This document shows positions 18,680 to 29,063 of a stretch of 64,000 nt of DNA, one piece after another (within the stretch, counting starts at the first letter, position 1; every line of letters starts with the position of its first letter). The DNA lies in the NCBI RefSeq assembly GCF_009601765.2, contig NZ_CP045699.1, positions 682,001 through 746,000 on the forward strand, given 5' to 3'. The notes under the pieces are model-generated. The model saw nothing but the letters and a program-made list of their open reading frames with translations, had not been told where the DNA came from and searched no databases. The stretch is from Vibrio algicola (GTDB lineage: Bacteria; Pseudomonadota; Gammaproteobacteria; Enterobacterales; Vibrionaceae). The translations under genes were made by a program, and so were the position numbers.

Positions 18680-19645
18680 CTATTTTATTTCAATGCCTTG
18701 TGCTTGCATGTCTGCATGGTAACTAGAGCGAACAAATGGGCCACAAGCGGCGTGAGTAAAGCCAAGATCAAGTGCTATATCTTTTAATTCATCAAATTCA
18801 GATGGCGGAACATAACGTTCAACCGGAAGATGATGACGGCTAGGCGCCAGATATTGACCCAAGGTTAGCATCGTCACGCCATGTGCACGTAAATCTTTTA
18901 AGACTTCGACGATCTCTTCTTTAGTTTCTCCAAGTCCCATCATGATGCCAGATTTAGTCGGAATATCAGGGTGCTGCTGTTTGAATTTTTGCAGCAACCG
19001 CAGTGACCATTTGTAATTGGCGCCTGGACGAGCACGGCGATATAGGCGCGGCGCAGTCTCAAGGTTGTGGTTAAATACATCTGGCGGATTATCGTGCATA
19101 AGATCCAGAGCCACATCCATACGACCACGGAAATCGGGAACTAACGTTTCGATCTTAATGTGTGGGTTTTGTTCACGAATGGCTTTATTACATTCAGCAA
19201 AGTGTTTGGCTCCGCCATCGCGTAAATCATCACGGTCAACCGAGGTGATCACCACATATTTTAGCTTCATATCTTTGATGGTCTGAGCCAGTTTTTGCGG
19301 TTCGTTGCTTTCTGGTGCATTAGGGCGACCATGAGCAACATCACAGAACGGGCAACGGCGAGTACAAATCGCGCCTAAAATCATAAAAGTTGCGGTGCCG
19401 TGATTAAAGCATTCGGCAAGGTTAGGGCATGAGGCCTCTTCACACACAGAATGAAGATCATTTTTACGCATCGCCGCTTTGATTTCTTTAATGCGGGTAC
19501 TGTCGGATGGCAGTTTGATTTTCATCCATTCAGGTTTACGCAAAACCTCGGCTTTTTCTACCACAACGGTTTTGGTGGGAATGAGTGCCATTTTATCCGC
19601 GTCACGATATTTAACGCCTTGTTCCATTTGAATTGGTTTGCTCAT
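18680..19645 (-). CDS. lipA: Lipoyl synthase
   Basis: Radical-SAM enzyme that inserts two sulfurs into octanoyl groups on E2 and GcvH proteins. 321 aa. The auxiliary cluster cysteines are 68, 73 and 79 ([13 protein letters not shown]) and the radical-SAM cysteines are 94, 98 and 101 (CTRRCPFC), all at the E. coli numbers. The C-terminal RSSYHA contains the serine ligand of the auxiliary cluster. It lies 5 bases downstream of lipB in transcription order, as in many gamma-proteobacteria. Confidence 0.98.
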   Translation of the reverse strand: MSKPIQMEQGVKYRDADKMALIPTKTVVVEKAEVLRKPEWMKIKLPSDSTRIKEIKAAMRKNDLHSVCEEASCPNLAECFNHGTATFMILGAICTRRCPFCDVAHGRPNAPESNEPQKLAQTIKDMKLKYVVITSVDRDDLRDGGAKHFAECNKAIREQNPHIKIETLVPDFRGRMDVALDLMHDNPPDVFNHNLETAPRLYRRARPGANYKWSLRLLQKFKQQHPDIPTKSGIMMGLGETKEEIVEVLKDLRAHGVTMLTLGQYLAPSRHHLPVERYVPPSEFDELKDIALDLGFTHAACGPFVRSSYHADMQAQGIEIK

Positions 19646-19650
19646 GCTAC

Positions 19651-20358
19651 CTACTTATCAAAGCTTATGCTTTTGTGGGTGTATTCAACCTGGTCGTAAC
19701 CAAGTAACTCGGTAATTTTTTTGATTAAAATAGATTGTACTTCAGGTACGCTATCTGGGCCGTTAACATCTTTCACTTGTACCATTTCCATGCCCGCGTA
19801 GCCACAAGGGTTGATGCGAAGGAAAGGGGTAAGATCCATATTAACGTTAAGGGCTAGTCCATGAAAAGAGCACCCCTTGCGAATACGTAAACCCAGAGAA
19901 CATATTTTTCTATCGCCAACATAAACGCCTGGTGCGTCAGGATGGGCAGTAGAATCAATATCAAAATTGGCTAAAGTTTCAACCACAATATTTTCGATAT
20001 GCGTGACCAATTCACGCACACCAATTTTTTTGCGGCGTAAATTGATCAAGAAATAAGCCACGATTTGACCTGGGCCGTGGTACGTCACTTGACCGCCACG
20101 GTCACTTTGCACCACTGGGATATCGCCAGTATTGAGTAAATGTTCTTGTTTACCTGCTTGGCCTTGAGTAAATACAGGGTTGTGCTCAACCAACCAGATT
20201 TCATCAGGGGTTAAGCTATCACGTTGATCTGTAAATTGGTGCATATCTTGCCAGACAGGCGCGTAGTCTTGCCTACCTAGTTGGCGAACGATCAATTGTT
20301 GTTCAAGTGGGCCAGTAACCGGACTGTGATTGATGGTTGGATCGGCTTGATGCTGCAT
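19651..20358 (-). CDS. lipB: Octanoyl-[acyl-carrier-protein]:protein N-octanoyltransferase
   Basis: Transfers octanoate from ACP to lipoyl domains, making the substrate of LipA. 235 aa. Family motifs: [16 protein letters not shown] near residue 60, [15 protein letters not shown], and the catalytic lysine/cysteine region [17 protein letters not shown]. The ATG at 20358 has GAGG almost touching it, so the exact start is uncertain and the first 15-20 residues may not be translated. Transcribed ahead of lipA. Confidence 0.96.
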   Translation of the reverse strand: MQHQADPTINHSPVTGPLEQQLIVRQLGRQDYAPVWQDMHQFTDQRDSLTPDEIWLVEHNPVFTQGQAGKQEHLLNTGDIPVVQSDRGGQVTYHGPGQIVAYFLINLRRKKIGVRELVTHIENIVVETLANFDIDSTAHPDAPGVYVGDRKICSLGLRIRKGCSFHGLALNVNMDLTPFLRINPCGYAGMEMVQVKDVNGPDSVPEVQSILIKKITELLGYDQVEYTHKSISFDK

Positions 20359-20565
20359 ACCTCGTTTATCCTTAATCCGTCCGACTGTTTAGTCGGCTTC
20401 CATGTAAAAAGAGAGGGTGATACTGATTATCTATACTCAAGTACGACGGGTATAAGTTTTGGCGTATTATAACCCCCTTTAGTTGGCGTCACTAGAGGTC
20501 AACGATAAGGGGTTATTTTATAGTGTAGAAAGTGAGTCTAGCGACCCATAAGCTCAGGCTTAGAC

Positions 20566-20835
20566 TTAAAGCACCATACGCACGATGTCGATCTCGCCTA
20601 ATTCTTTATACAGTATCTCTACTTGCTCAATCGATGTGGCAGTAATACTAACCGATACCGCATTGTAAGTGCCTTTTGCGCTAGGTTTCACACTTGGACT
20701 GTAATCACCCGGTGCATGTTTTTGGATCACTGCAAGGATCAGATCTGGTAGCTCTGGCTTGGCATAGCCCATGACTTTAAAGGTAAATTTGCACGGGAAT
20801 TCAAGTAAATCTTTTAGGGTTGCTTGTTCTTGCAT
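20566..20835 (-). CDS. ybeD: YbeD family protein (DUF493)
   Basis: 89 aa from ATG 20835, supported by GGAG six bases upstream on the reverse strand; an earlier start at 20856 lacks support. It contains [17 protein letters not shown] and the C-terminal [12 protein letters not shown], diagnostic for YbeD/DUF493, a small ferredoxin-like alpha/beta fold. The molecular function is not established; position between dacA and lipB is conserved in gamma-proteobacteria. Confidence 0.94.
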   Translation of the reverse strand: MQEQATLKDLLEFPCKFTFKVMGYAKPELPDLILAVIQKHAPGDYSPSVKPSAKGTYNAVSVSITATSIEQVEILYKELGEIDIVRMVL

Positions 20836-20955
20836 GGGGGACTCCAAATAAAACATTGAGCTTGTATGGCGAAATAATAATGCTATTAGTGTGAGATCAC
20901 AACTTTATGAGCTTATATGTAATAACGATGTGATCGATTATCAAGGGGGTGATCG

Positions 20956-20981
20956 AAAAAAGCCACCGAAGTGACTTTTTT
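20956..20981 (-). terminator. Terminator after dacA
   Basis: A-rich/T-rich stem AAAAAAGCCAC / GTGACTTTTTT with a GAA-type loop and one mismatch, 34 bases past the dacA stop. Confidence 0.65.
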
Positions 20982-21014
20982 AATAAAGCGAATCATTTAT
21001 TCTAAGTGGAATGT

Positions 21015-22202
21015 TTAGAACCAGCTTTTAAATAATAACACTACGTAATCAACTAAACGGCTGAAAATACCGCCTTCTTTTACGTCTTCTTGTGCAACTA
21101 GTGGGTATTGAGCGACATCCTTACCATTTAATTGGTAGAACAATTTACCCACCACTTGGCCTTTCTTAAGTGGTGCTTTTAATTCTTTATCAAGAACAAA
21201 GCTAGCGGCTAAGTTTTTCGCTTGACCACGAGGCACGGTGACATGGGTATCTTCGCTCACACCTAAAGAGACTTCGCTCTTATCGCCCATCCAGATTTTC
21301 TCTTTAACGAACTCTTCGCCAGCTTTATGTGGTGAAACGCTTTCAAAGAATCGGAAGCCGAATTGAAGTAGTTTTTTACTTTCTGCTTTACGCGCATTTT
21401 CTGTTTTAGTGCCCATTACAACCGATACTAGGCGCATATCGCCTTCAGTTGCTGAAGTGACTAAGTTATAACCTGCACCACTGGTGTGACCGGTTTTAAT
21501 GCCATCCACGTGCATGCTTTTATCCCAAAGTAGACCATTACGGTTATATTGGGTGATGCCGTTGTAGGTAAATGATTTTTGCGAGTAGATTTTGTATTCT
21601 TCTGGCACATCGCGAATAAGTGCTGCACCTAAAATAGCTAAATCGTGGGCAGTTGAGTAGTGCTCATCGTTATCAAGACCATGAACGTTCATAAAATGTG
21701 AATTTTTCATGCCAATCTTTTGTGCCCATTGATTCATTAAATCAACAAATGCATCTTGCGAACCAGCAATATGTTCAGCCATTGCAACACAAGCATCATT
21801 ACCTGAATCAACGATGATGCCTTGGTTTAACAAATCAACGCTGATGGTTTTACCTACTTCAATGAACATCTTTGATGAATCAGGGAAGTTTTTCGCCCAA
21901 GCTGCATTACTAATGACAACATCGTCATCACGAGAAATGCTACCGGATTTAATTTCTTGACCGATCACGTAGCTAGTTAACATTTTAGTTAAACTGGCTG
22001 GGTGACGACGTTCATCCATATTTTTTTCAGCTAAAATTTTACCTGAATGGTAGTCCATTAAAATATAACTAGCCGCGGCAATATTAGGAGCATTCGGTAC
22101 AACAATAGGATCAGAAGCTAAAGCACTCGCCGAGATAAGCGATGCTGATAATGCCAATGATGGGATGAGTATAGTCTTTAGATATTTAGCAGTATTTTTC
22201 AT
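21015..22202 (-). CDS. dacA: D-alanyl-D-alanine carboxypeptidase (PBP5/6 type)
   Basis: Periplasmic low-molecular-weight penicillin-binding protein that removes the terminal D-Ala from pentapeptide stems. 395 aa from ATG 22202, where a typical signal peptide begins (MKNTAKYLKTILIPSLALSA, cleaved after ASALA). Active-site motifs: SLTK, SGN and KTG (KTGHTSG). A C-terminal beta domain is followed by an amphipathic membrane anchor ending VVLLFKSWF. A start at 22262 would put 20 residues before the signal and is rejected. Neither start has a good ribosome site. Confidence 0.95.
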   Translation of the reverse strand: MKNTAKYLKTILIPSLALSASLISASALASDPIVVPNAPNIAAASYILMDYHSGKILAEKNMDERRHPASLTKMLTSYVIGQEIKSGSISRDDDVVISNAAWAKNFPDSSKMFIEVGKTISVDLLNQGIIVDSGNDACVAMAEHIAGSQDAFVDLMNQWAQKIGMKNSHFMNVHGLDNDEHYSTAHDLAILGAALIRDVPEEYKIYSQKSFTYNGITQYNRNGLLWDKSMHVDGIKTGHTSGAGYNLVTSATEGDMRLVSVVMGTKTENARKAESKKLLQFGFRFFESVSPHKAGEEFVKEKIWMGDKSEVSLGVSEDTHVTVPRGQAKNLAASFVLDKELKAPLKKGQVVGKLFYQLNGKDVAQYPLVAQEDVKEGGIFSRLVDYVVLLFKSWF

Positions 22203-22318
22203 GAGATATAGGCATCTATTAGTATAGGTGGACGTAAACTGTCCGTATCTTAGCAGATTCATTTGCGTAAATCAGATATGGATTGTGTTTTTCTAAAATG
22301 AAAATAAAACTCAATTGC

Positions 22319-23119
22319 TTATTTTCGTGTTTGGTGTTTCATAAATGCAGTTTGATAGCCTGAACTTTGTAGTTTGAGTAGCGCCGCATTGGCAGCGTCT
22401 TGATCTTTCCACGGCCCAAGCATAATGCGATTTATTTTGTTTTGAGTAACAACGCTATAAGGTGCTGAGTAGGTTTGACCAAGTTGTTTGGCTAAAGTTT
22501 CCGCTTTATTTTTATTAGAGATGGCAGCCACTTGGATCAGGTATTCATCTTTAGAATAGGCTTGATCGACTTTGGTTTTTGGCGTAGTGATGTATTCCAC
22601 TTTTACCGGCGCGGTGCCCGCTTGATACACACCAAGTTTGTAGGCAGCAGCATAACTTAAATCAATAATGCGACCTTCATGGAAAGGACCACGGTCGTTG
22701 ACTCGCACAATCACGGTTTTGCCATTGTCAGTATTGGTGACTCTGACATAGCTTGGGATTGGCAAGGTCTTATGCGCAGCCGACATCGAATACATGTCAT
22801 ACACTTCGCCGTTAGAGGTTAAATGGCCATGAAATTTTTTGCCATACCAAGACGCATAACCGGTTTGGGTGAAGCCCTTAGTCTCTTTAACGATCTTATA
22901 ATCTTTTCCACGCAAAGTGTAATCACGGTTGCCACTACGACTAAAAGGTTCATAGCGAGGATGCGCGTCTTCCACATGAGAGACAGAAAGGGGCTTTTGT
23001 GGTGCTACATCATCACTTAGCTTATAGCGATCGTTTGATGAAGAACAGCCCGCTAAAATCAACAGCACGCTAATTAGTGCATAGCTAGTCAAACGTTTAA
23101 GATATATCGTCAGTGTCAT
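22319..23119 (-). CDS. rlpA: Septal ring lytic transglycosylase/lipoprotein RlpA
   Basis: Outer-membrane lipoprotein that acts on peptidoglycan lacking stem peptides. 266 aa: signal with lipobox LILAGC (Cys25), a double-psi beta-barrel domain around 85-180 with TGYASWYGKKFHG and RVNDRGPFHEGRIIDLSYAAA, and a C-terminal SPOR domain (about 190-262) that targets septal denuded glycan. Four bases after rodA, so part of the rodA-mrdA wall cluster. Confidence 0.95.
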   Translation of the reverse strand: MTLTIYLKRLTSYALISVLLILAGCSSSNDRYKLSDDVAPQKPLSVSHVEDAHPRYEPFSRSGNRDYTLRGKDYKIVKETKGFTQTGYASWYGKKFHGHLTSNGEVYDMYSMSAAHKTLPIPSYVRVTNTDNGKTVIVRVNDRGPFHEGRIIDLSYAAAYKLGVYQAGTAPVKVEYITTPKTKVDQAYSKDEYLIQVAAISNKNKAETLAKQLGQTYSAPYSVVTQNKINRIMLGPWKDQDAANAALLKLQSSGYQTAFMKHQTRK

Positions 23120-23123
23120 TAAT

Positions 23124-24245
23124 TTAGTTCGCCTTTGAAAGCATTTTACGATGAGTATGAATCGACATTAAGATACCGAAACCTGCCAATAGTGTCACCA
23201 TGGAAGTACCACCGTAACTGATTAATGGCAAAGGTACACCGACCACGGGTAAAATACCACTGACCATGCCCATATTGACAAATACATATACAAAGAAGCT
23301 TAAAACAATACTGCCACCCATCATGCGACCAAAAGCGGTTTGTGCTTGAGTGGCAAGATATAAGCCGCGCGCAATAATAAATAAATACACCGCCAGTAAA
23401 ATACTGACGCCTATGATGCCCCATTCTTCTGAGATCACTGAGAAAATGAAGTCGGTATGACGCTCGGGTACAAACTCAAGTTGTGATTGTGTGCCATGCA
23501 GCCAACCTTTACCGGTTAGGCCACCCGAACCAATGGCGATTTTACTTTGAATAATATGATAACCGGCGCCAAGAGGATCGGACTCTGGATTAAATAAGGT
23601 TCTCACTCGCACTTTTTGGTACTCGTGCATTAAGAAGAACCATAAAATTGGAATAAAAGCGCCAACGGTTATTGCCGCTGCTGAAATGATCTTCCAACTA
23701 ATGCCGGCTAAGAAAATAACAAAAATACCCGATGCGGCAATCAATATTGAAGTACCAAGATCCGGTTGCTTGGCGATTAAAATGGTCGGGACAAAAACCA
23801 GAACCAGAGATATGACTAAGGTTCTAAACGTCGGCGGTAGGGCTTGTTTACCAATGAAACGAGCCACCATTAAAGGTACCGCGAGTTTGAGTAATTCAGA
23901 AGGCTGAAAACGTACGACGCCTAAGTCCAACCAACGCTGTGCGCCTTTAGAGCTTTCTCCAAAGAAAAGTACTCCCAGTAATAAGACAACGCCCATGACA
24001 TATAAAATAGGCGCTAATGATTCAAAGGTTCTTGGGGTGATTTGCGCTAAAAATAACATCACACCAAGAGATAGCAGCATACGCATTGCTTGGCGATCCA
24101 TCATCTCGGGATTTTGACCGCTGGCGCTGTACATGATCACCAGCCCAATCCCCATTAAAAGTAGGATCCCGAGTAATAAAGGTAGGTCGATATGCAGTCG
24201 TTCAAAAAAAGAGCGATTTTTGCCGTTTGATAAGTTCATACCCAT
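23124..24245 (-). CDS. rodA: SEDS peptidoglycan glycosyltransferase RodA
   Basis: Polymerises lipid II into glycan strands for side-wall growth, working with PBP2. 373 aa with about 10 membrane helices. Signature SEDS segments include [13 protein letters not shown], the acidic loop with [19 protein letters not shown], and [12 protein letters not shown] near the C-terminus. It starts one base after the mrdA stop; a second ATG two codons on is equally possible. Tight linkage to mrdA reflects the RodA-PBP2 complex. Confidence 0.97.
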   Translation of the reverse strand: MGMNLSNGKNRSFFERLHIDLPLLLGILLLMGIGLVIMYSASGQNPEMMDRQAMRMLLSLGVMLFLAQITPRTFESLAPILYVMGVVLLLGVLFFGESSKGAQRWLDLGVVRFQPSELLKLAVPLMVARFIGKQALPPTFRTLVISLVLVFVPTILIAKQPDLGTSILIAASGIFVIFLAGISWKIISAAAITVGAFIPILWFFLMHEYQKVRVRTLFNPESDPLGAGYHIIQSKIAIGSGGLTGKGWLHGTQSQLEFVPERHTDFIFSVISEEWGIIGVSILLAVYLFIIARGLYLATQAQTAFGRMMGGSIVLSFFVYVFVNMGMVSGILPVVGVPLPLISYGGTSMVTLLAGFGILMSIHTHRKMLSKAN

Positions 24246-24246
24246 A

Positions 24247-26148
24247 TTATTTTTTATCCTTAGCGGATTCGTCTTGGTCTTTACCTAAGATAATGTGATC
24301 GAAGATTTTTCGTGCTACCGGGCCGCCGACTTTGGAGCCGCCGCCCGCATTTTCAAATACCATGGAAACGATGACTTGTGGCTTTTTAAGTGGTGCAAAT
24401 CCCATTAATAATGCATGGTCACGAAGGTGTTCTGCTACTTCACTGGCTTTATATTTCTCACCTTCTTTAAGTCCATATACTTGAGCTGTACCCGATTTTA
24501 CTGCTGGCTGATATGGAGTGCCATAAAATGCGCGTCGGGCGGTACCACGACTGCCGGTTGCGACAAGGTGCATGCCTTCTTCCGCTATATTCCAAGTAGA
24601 CTCTTTTACCCCTGTAATCGATGGGAATGTCTTGATCGGGCTTAAAACAGGTTTTGGGTTTGGTTGGGTTTTATCTATGGTGGCACGCAGCAAATGCGGC
24701 GCGCGCACTTTACCATGTGAGACTAACACCGATAATGCTTTAGCTATTTGCATTGGAGTGGCGGTCCAATAACCTTGCCCTATACCTACCGGAATAGTGT
24801 CGCCTTGATACCACTGGACCCTATGACGAGCAAGTTTCCAGTCGCGGGTTGGCATGTTAGCGCTGCTTTCTTCATGCAGATCGATACCGGTGAGTTCACC
24901 ATAACCAAATTTATTCATCCAAGTTGAAAGACGATCAATGCCAAGGTCAAACGCCACTTGATAGAAAAAGGTATCGACCGATTCTTCTAGTGCCTTTCTG
25001 ACATTCACTACCCCATGTCCCCAGCGGCTCCAGTCACGGTAACCTTTGTGGTTGCGTGCATGAGGAATATACCAAATACCCGGATCATTACGAGTGGTTT
25101 GTGGAGTGATCACCCCTTCGGTTAACGCCGCCACTGTAATTAAAGGTTTTACCGTTGATGCGGGTGGGTAAATGCCTAACGTGGCACGGTTTACCAATGG
25201 ACGGTTAGGATCGTTTAGTAATTTGCTATATGCCTTACTACTGATCCCATGCACAAACGCATTAGGATCGTAACTAGGACTTGAGACCATGGCCAACACA
25301 CCATTATCTTTGGGATCCAGAATAATGATCGCACCACGGCGGTGGTCCATTAAATGGAAGGCATATTGTTGTAAGTCGATATTCAAATTGAGCACAATAT
25401 CTTTGCCCGGAATGGGCGGTACGTATTTTAAGGTGCGGATGATGCGTCCACGACTGTTGACTTCAACTTCTTGATAGCCGGATGTCCCATGTAAAACATC
25501 TTCGTAATAACGCTCAATGCCTAATTTACCGATATCATGAGTATCTTGGTAATTGGAGATTTTGTCTTCTTCGGTTAAGCGGCGAATATCTCTATCGTTG
25601 ATGCGAGAAACATAACCTAAAACATGAGTTAGAGTGGAGCCATAAGGGTAGTAGCGCTTCAATGCTGCGGTCACTTCAACCCCTGGAAATTTGTATTGCT
25701 GCACCGAAATTTTGGCCACATCTTCATCGCTGAGTTGGGTCAGAATAGGAACCGATTTAAAACGTCTGGTTTGACGGCGCTCTTTTTGGAATGCTTCAAT
25801 TTGTTCGTCAGTAATAGGAATAATTTTACGCAGTTCGGCGATGGTTTTATCCAAATCTTTTACTTTTTCAGGGGTGATTTCCAAGCTGAAAACAGGGCGG
25901 TTAGAGGCCAGTAATTTTCCGTTACGATCATAGATAAGACCACGATTTGGCGCGATCGGAACGATCTTGATACGGTTATCATTTGAGCGAGTTTTGTAGT
26001 CTTGATATTGCTCTACTTGGATGTAATACAAATTGGCGAGCAAGATCCCAACCAAAGCTAAGATACCAATAAACGCCACGATTGCACGGCGAGTAAAGAG
26101 TTGAGCTTCAGCGGTATAATCACGTATTTGGCTACGTCTACGTCTCAT
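24247..26148 (-). CDS. mrdA: Penicillin-binding protein 2 (elongation transpeptidase)
   Basis: Class B PBP of the elongasome that crosslinks glycan made by RodA. 633 aa: one N-terminal membrane helix (about 22-45), a pedestal domain to about 250 and a transpeptidase domain. Active-site motifs are PASTVKPL (SxxK), the SVD triad and KSGTAQV. Six bases after rlmH. The order rsfS-rlmH-mrdA-rodA-rlpA-dacA is the standard gamma-proteobacterial set. Confidence 0.97.
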   Translation of the reverse strand: MRRRRSQIRDYTAEAQLFTRRAIVAFIGILALVGILLANLYYIQVEQYQDYKTRSNDNRIKIVPIAPNRGLIYDRNGKLLASNRPVFSLEITPEKVKDLDKTIAELRKIIPITDEQIEAFQKERRQTRRFKSVPILTQLSDEDVAKISVQQYKFPGVEVTAALKRYYPYGSTLTHVLGYVSRINDRDIRRLTEEDKISNYQDTHDIGKLGIERYYEDVLHGTSGYQEVEVNSRGRIIRTLKYVPPIPGKDIVLNLNIDLQQYAFHLMDHRRGAIIILDPKDNGVLAMVSSPSYDPNAFVHGISSKAYSKLLNDPNRPLVNRATLGIYPPASTVKPLITVAALTEGVITPQTTRNDPGIWYIPHARNHKGYRDWSRWGHGVVNVRKALEESVDTFFYQVAFDLGIDRLSTWMNKFGYGELTGIDLHEESSANMPTRDWKLARHRVQWYQGDTIPVGIGQGYWTATPMQIAKALSVLVSHGKVRAPHLLRATIDKTQPNPKPVLSPIKTFPSITGVKESTWNIAEEGMHLVATGSRGTARRAFYGTPYQPAVKSGTAQVYGLKEGEKYKASEVAEHLRDHALLMGFAPLKKPQVIVSMVFENAGGGSKVGGPVARKIFDHIILGKDQDESAKDKK

Positions 26149-26154
26149 TCTAGA

Positions 26155-26625
26155 TTATTCTCGGTGGTAAGGATGATTGGCGGTTACGCTCCAAGCGCGG
26201 TATAAGCTTTCGGCCATGATCACGCGAACTAGTGGATGTGGTAGCGTCAGTGGCGATAATGACCAACTTTGATCGGCTGCTGCTTTACATGCTGGCGCTA
26301 ACCCTTCAGGGCCTCCGATTAAAATAGAAACATCACGGCCATCAAGTTTCCAGGCATCTAATTGCGCAGCCAGCTCTGGTGTGTCCCAACGTTTTCCTGG
26401 AATATCCAATGTAACAATGCGGTTGCCTTTAGGTACTGCTGCCAACATCGCTTCGCCTTCTTTTTGTAAAATACGCGCGATATCAGCATTTTTACCACGT
26501 TTTCCGGCCGATATTTCGATAAGATCGAATGGCATATCACTCGGAAAGCGTCGTTGGTATTCATGAAAACCAGTTTCAACCCATTTAGGCATTTTGGTTC
26601 CGACGGCAATGAGTTGGATCTTCAT
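26155..26625 (-). CDS. rlmH: 23S rRNA (pseudouridine1915-N3)-methyltransferase
   Basis: SPOUT-class methyltransferase that methylates pseudouridine 1915 in helix 69 of 23S rRNA, acting on assembled 70S ribosomes. 156 aa, the family size. It begins [16 protein letters not shown] and contains the SAM-knot segments [11 protein letters not shown] and [22 protein letters not shown] LYRAWSV. 111 bases after rsfS. Confidence 0.97.
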   Translation of the reverse strand: MKIQLIAVGTKMPKWVETGFHEYQRRFPSDMPFDLIEISAGKRGKNADIARILQKEGEAMLAAVPKGNRIVTLDIPGKRWDTPELAAQLDAWKLDGRDVSILIGGPEGLAPACKAAADQSWSLSPLTLPHPLVRVIMAESLYRAWSVTANHPYHRE

Positions 26626-26736
26626 GGCGATGATTCCGTAGTGTTTTGTATAATCAGGTATGACGGGGTATCAATGAGCATGCTCGGTTTAGTCAAGAGA
26701 AAGCATACTCATTTATGTTGAATTAAAGGTGTAGTT

Positions 26737-27054
26737 TTAACTCCACAGCTTCTCTAATTGATATAATTCACGATACTGTGGTTGCATCACATGCACCATC
26801 ACATCACCAAGATCGACGACAACCCATTCACCTTCTTCTTCGCCGTCCATACCTAATACTGCTACACCGGCTTCTTTGGCTTCACTTGCAACATTTTCAG
26901 CGATAGAAGCGACGTGACGTTTAGAGGTGCCAGTACAGATAATCATAAAATCCGTCACGCTTGATTTGTCCGTGACATCCAAAGTGATCATATCTTCGGC
27001 TTTCATGTCGTCGGCTTTGTCGGCTAAAAAAGCTTTTAGTTCATTGATTTGCAA
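26737..27054 (-). CDS. rsfS: Ribosome silencing factor
   Basis: Binds ribosomal protein L14 and blocks subunit joining in slow growth. 105 aa. Family motifs DVTDKSSVTDFMIICTGTSKRH and EEGEWVVVDLGDVMVHVM are clear. The start is TTG at 27054, supported by GAGG seven bases upstream on the reverse strand. Upstream gene is holA, 138 bases away. Confidence 0.96.
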   Translation of the reverse strand: MQINELKAFLADKADDMKAEDMITLDVTDKSSVTDFMIICTGTSKRHVASIAENVASEAKEAGVAVLGMDGEEEGEWVVVDLGDVMVHVMQPQYRELYQLEKLWS

Positions 27055-27192
27055 AGTGAAACCTCATTTATTTAATAATAGTCACGCAAATTAAGTTGCG
27101 CTGCGGTGCAATAGTAATAAAAAGTCGTTAAGAATAACATGGATAATTATAGCGAAAGGCGTTGTTTATGCTTGGTATGGCACCTAAATAGA

Positions 27193-28224
27193 CTATAAGT
27201 TTGGCATGCTCACGTTATTTTCAGGCAAACAAAATGCTAAAGAAAACAGGGCTAATTGGAGCCAGCTGTCTTGGCTAAAGGTTGTTTTGACCGTCAATTC
27301 TAATGTAGTGAGTTGCTGAATAAGTTGTCGTAATTGCGATGAATTAAGTCGTTGTAGTGCAGCGGTGTAAAAAGGGCGCTTATTTTGCCAGATCCGATGT
27401 TGATCAAAAATATGACCAATTGATTGTCGTGCTGCTAAGGCTTGTTGCATTTCATGTAATAAGAACAGCTCTCTTTGTACAGTACGCAATAAAATAATCG
27501 CTTCTTGTCCTTCCGCTTCCAATTGACGCAAAATCCGTTGTGCTCGCTTGGCTTGACCTGTCAATAAGGCATCGGTCCATTGGAATGGGGTGAAATGATT
27601 ATGACGACTGAGCGCCGCTTCAACCCGCAATAATGTGAGTTTTCCGTCCGGGTAGATCAGTGCCAGTTTTTCAAGGCTTTGTGCTAATGCCAATAAATTG
27701 CCTTCATGCCATTGAGATAGCATTTGAATCGCTTCTGCATCGGGAGATAATTTCAGTTTGCGGCAGCGTTGCTGAACAAATTGTGGCAGATAGCGTAATT
27801 CAGGGCTGTTGCATGACACCAACGCGCCTTGAGCATGCATGGCTTTAAACCATTTAGTATTTTCTTGAGCGCGAGTCAGTTTATTGGCAATAATGATCAA
27901 TAAAATATCGGGATTTAATTGCGTTGCTAAATTAGCTAACTCTTTGGCTGAAGCGGTACTCACTCCGGTTTCAGGTATCTCTAATTCGATGATCTGTTGG
28001 TTTGAAAATAAACTTAACGCTTGGCAGCAGTCGTATATCTGCTCCCAATTAAGTTGCTTATCCAGACAAAAGCGATGTCTTTCTAAGAAACCTTTTTGCT
28101 TGGCTGCTTGATTAATTAAATCTCGGCTTTCTTGTAGTAATAGTGGTTCGTTGCCCATAACGAGGTAAACGTTATGCAACTGACGAGATAATTGTTGCTC
28201 TAATTTATCGGCAAAAATACGCAT
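27193..28224 (-). CDS. holA: DNA polymerase III subunit delta
   Basis: Clamp-loader subunit that opens the beta sliding clamp. 343 aa. The N-terminal NTPase-like domain starts MRIFADKLEQQLSR with VYLVMGNEPLLLQESRD; the C-terminal collar domain ends the protein. Five bases after lptE, so translation is probably coupled, as in E. coli leuS-lptE-holA. Confidence 0.95.
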   Translation of the reverse strand: MRIFADKLEQQLSRQLHNVYLVMGNEPLLLQESRDLINQAAKQKGFLERHRFCLDKQLNWEQIYDCCQALSLFSNQQIIELEIPETGVSTASAKELANLATQLNPDILLIIIANKLTRAQENTKWFKAMHAQGALVSCNSPELRYLPQFVQQRCRKLKLSPDAEAIQMLSQWHEGNLLALAQSLEKLALIYPDGKLTLLRVEAALSRHNHFTPFQWTDALLTGQAKRAQRILRQLEAEGQEAIILLRTVQRELFLLHEMQQALAARQSIGHIFDQHRIWQNKRPFYTAALQRLNSSQLRQLIQQLTTLELTVKTTFSQDSWLQLALFSLAFCLPENNVSMPNL

Positions 28225-28229
28225 GGTGA

Positions 28230-28880
28230 TTATCGAGCTTCGCTATTGGCTATAGCTTCGGTTGTGCTGGTTTGTTGCACCCCGTTGTCTAAATCTTGAG
28301 TCGTCGGCTGAGTATCATCAATATTGGTTGGGAAGTCTTTTGGCTGTGTTGCATCTTCAGCTCCAACAGGGATTAGCTGAGTTTGGAGTGTTGCCATTTG
28401 ACGCAACATTTGTTCGGCAGCTTGTACGCGCATTTCATCTAAAATCAGATCTTTTTCGACAGATTTAGCCAACGCTGCCATTGGGTTATCAAGGTAACTA
28501 CGCGTGACATGTACGCTGTAAGCTTTCGGGTTATAACCTGGAACCGTGACGATATAACTGGTGTTGTAGCTCAGTTCATATTCGGCGGCACGCGCATTTT
28601 GATAAAGAGATAACGTGCGATCACTATCGCTGTCACTTAATACGTGTAGGTTAGAAACGTTTTTCGCCGGTGGCACGATCTTAACCCCATTCATCAATAA
28701 TTGTTTTTTTACTTCACGGGTGATCATGCCGTAGTCATCAAAACTGGTGACAGAAATGGTTTTGACATCATCAGGCAGAAGATAATCCCCACGTAAATGG
28801 AAGCTACACGCAGTACTCATCATTGCACATGCGGCAATGATCAAAAGACGAAAATGGAATTTAGAAAACAAACGTGTCAC
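28230..28880 (-). CDS. lptE: LPS-assembly lipoprotein LptE
   Basis: Outer-membrane lipoprotein that plugs LptD and completes the LPS export machine. 216 aa from GTG 28880; a TTG one codon earlier is also possible, and GAGGG upstream suits either. Lipobox MSTAC precedes SFHLRGDYLLPDDVKTI, the usual LptE start. The last 45 residues are rich in Gln, Thr and Asp and look disordered, longer than in E. coli. Sits between leuS and holA. Confidence 0.94.
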   Translation of the reverse strand: MTRLFSKFHFRLLIIAACAMMSTACSFHLRGDYLLPDDVKTISVTSFDDYGMITREVKKQLLMNGVKIVPPAKNVSNLHVLSDSDSDRTLSLYQNARAAEYELSYNTSYIVTVPGYNPKAYSVHVTRSYLDNPMAALAKSVEKDLILDEMRVQAAEQMLRQMATLQTQLIPVGAEDATQPKDFPTNIDDTQPTTQDLDNGVQQTSTTEAIANSEAR

Positions 28881-28905
28881 CAAGTTATCCCTCTGTGGCA
28901 GTGTT

Positions 28906-28954
28906 ATATCCCCGATTTCCTTGAAACGACAGTTTCAATTTTGGGGTATGAATT
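28906..28954. repeat. Short palindromic repeat related to the element at 41613-41777
   Basis: TATCCCCGATTTCCTTGAAAC and GTTTCAATTTTGGGGTAT flank a four-base centre to form an imperfect hairpin in the leuS-lptE gap. The left arm (TATCCCC, then CTTGAA, then CAG) matches the left end of the longer element at 41613. This looks like a collapsed copy holding only the terminal repeats. Confidence 0.5.
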
Positions 28955-29017
28955 TGAAAAGCTTATCTTATGCACTTTCATCAATGTTAAAGCAAAAGTG
29001 ACAAAAATGTATAAGAT

Positions 29018-29052
29018 AAGCGTAAATAACCGTGTATTGGTTACTTACGCTT
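29018..29052 (-). terminator. Hairpin after leuS
   Basis: AAGCGTAAATAACC (29018-29031) pairs with GGTTACTTACGCTT (29039-29052) at 13 of 14 positions with a 7-nt loop, 12 bases past the leuS stop. The tail is only moderately T-rich, so it may attenuate rather than fully stop transcription into lptE-holA. Confidence 0.6.
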
Positions 29053-29063
29053 TAATTTTTAAA

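Noticed and set aside
20890..20901. CRP site TGTGAGATCACA upstream of ybeD
   Set aside because: The half-sites are separated by 2 bases instead of 6, so it does not fit CRP; it remains only a short palindrome.
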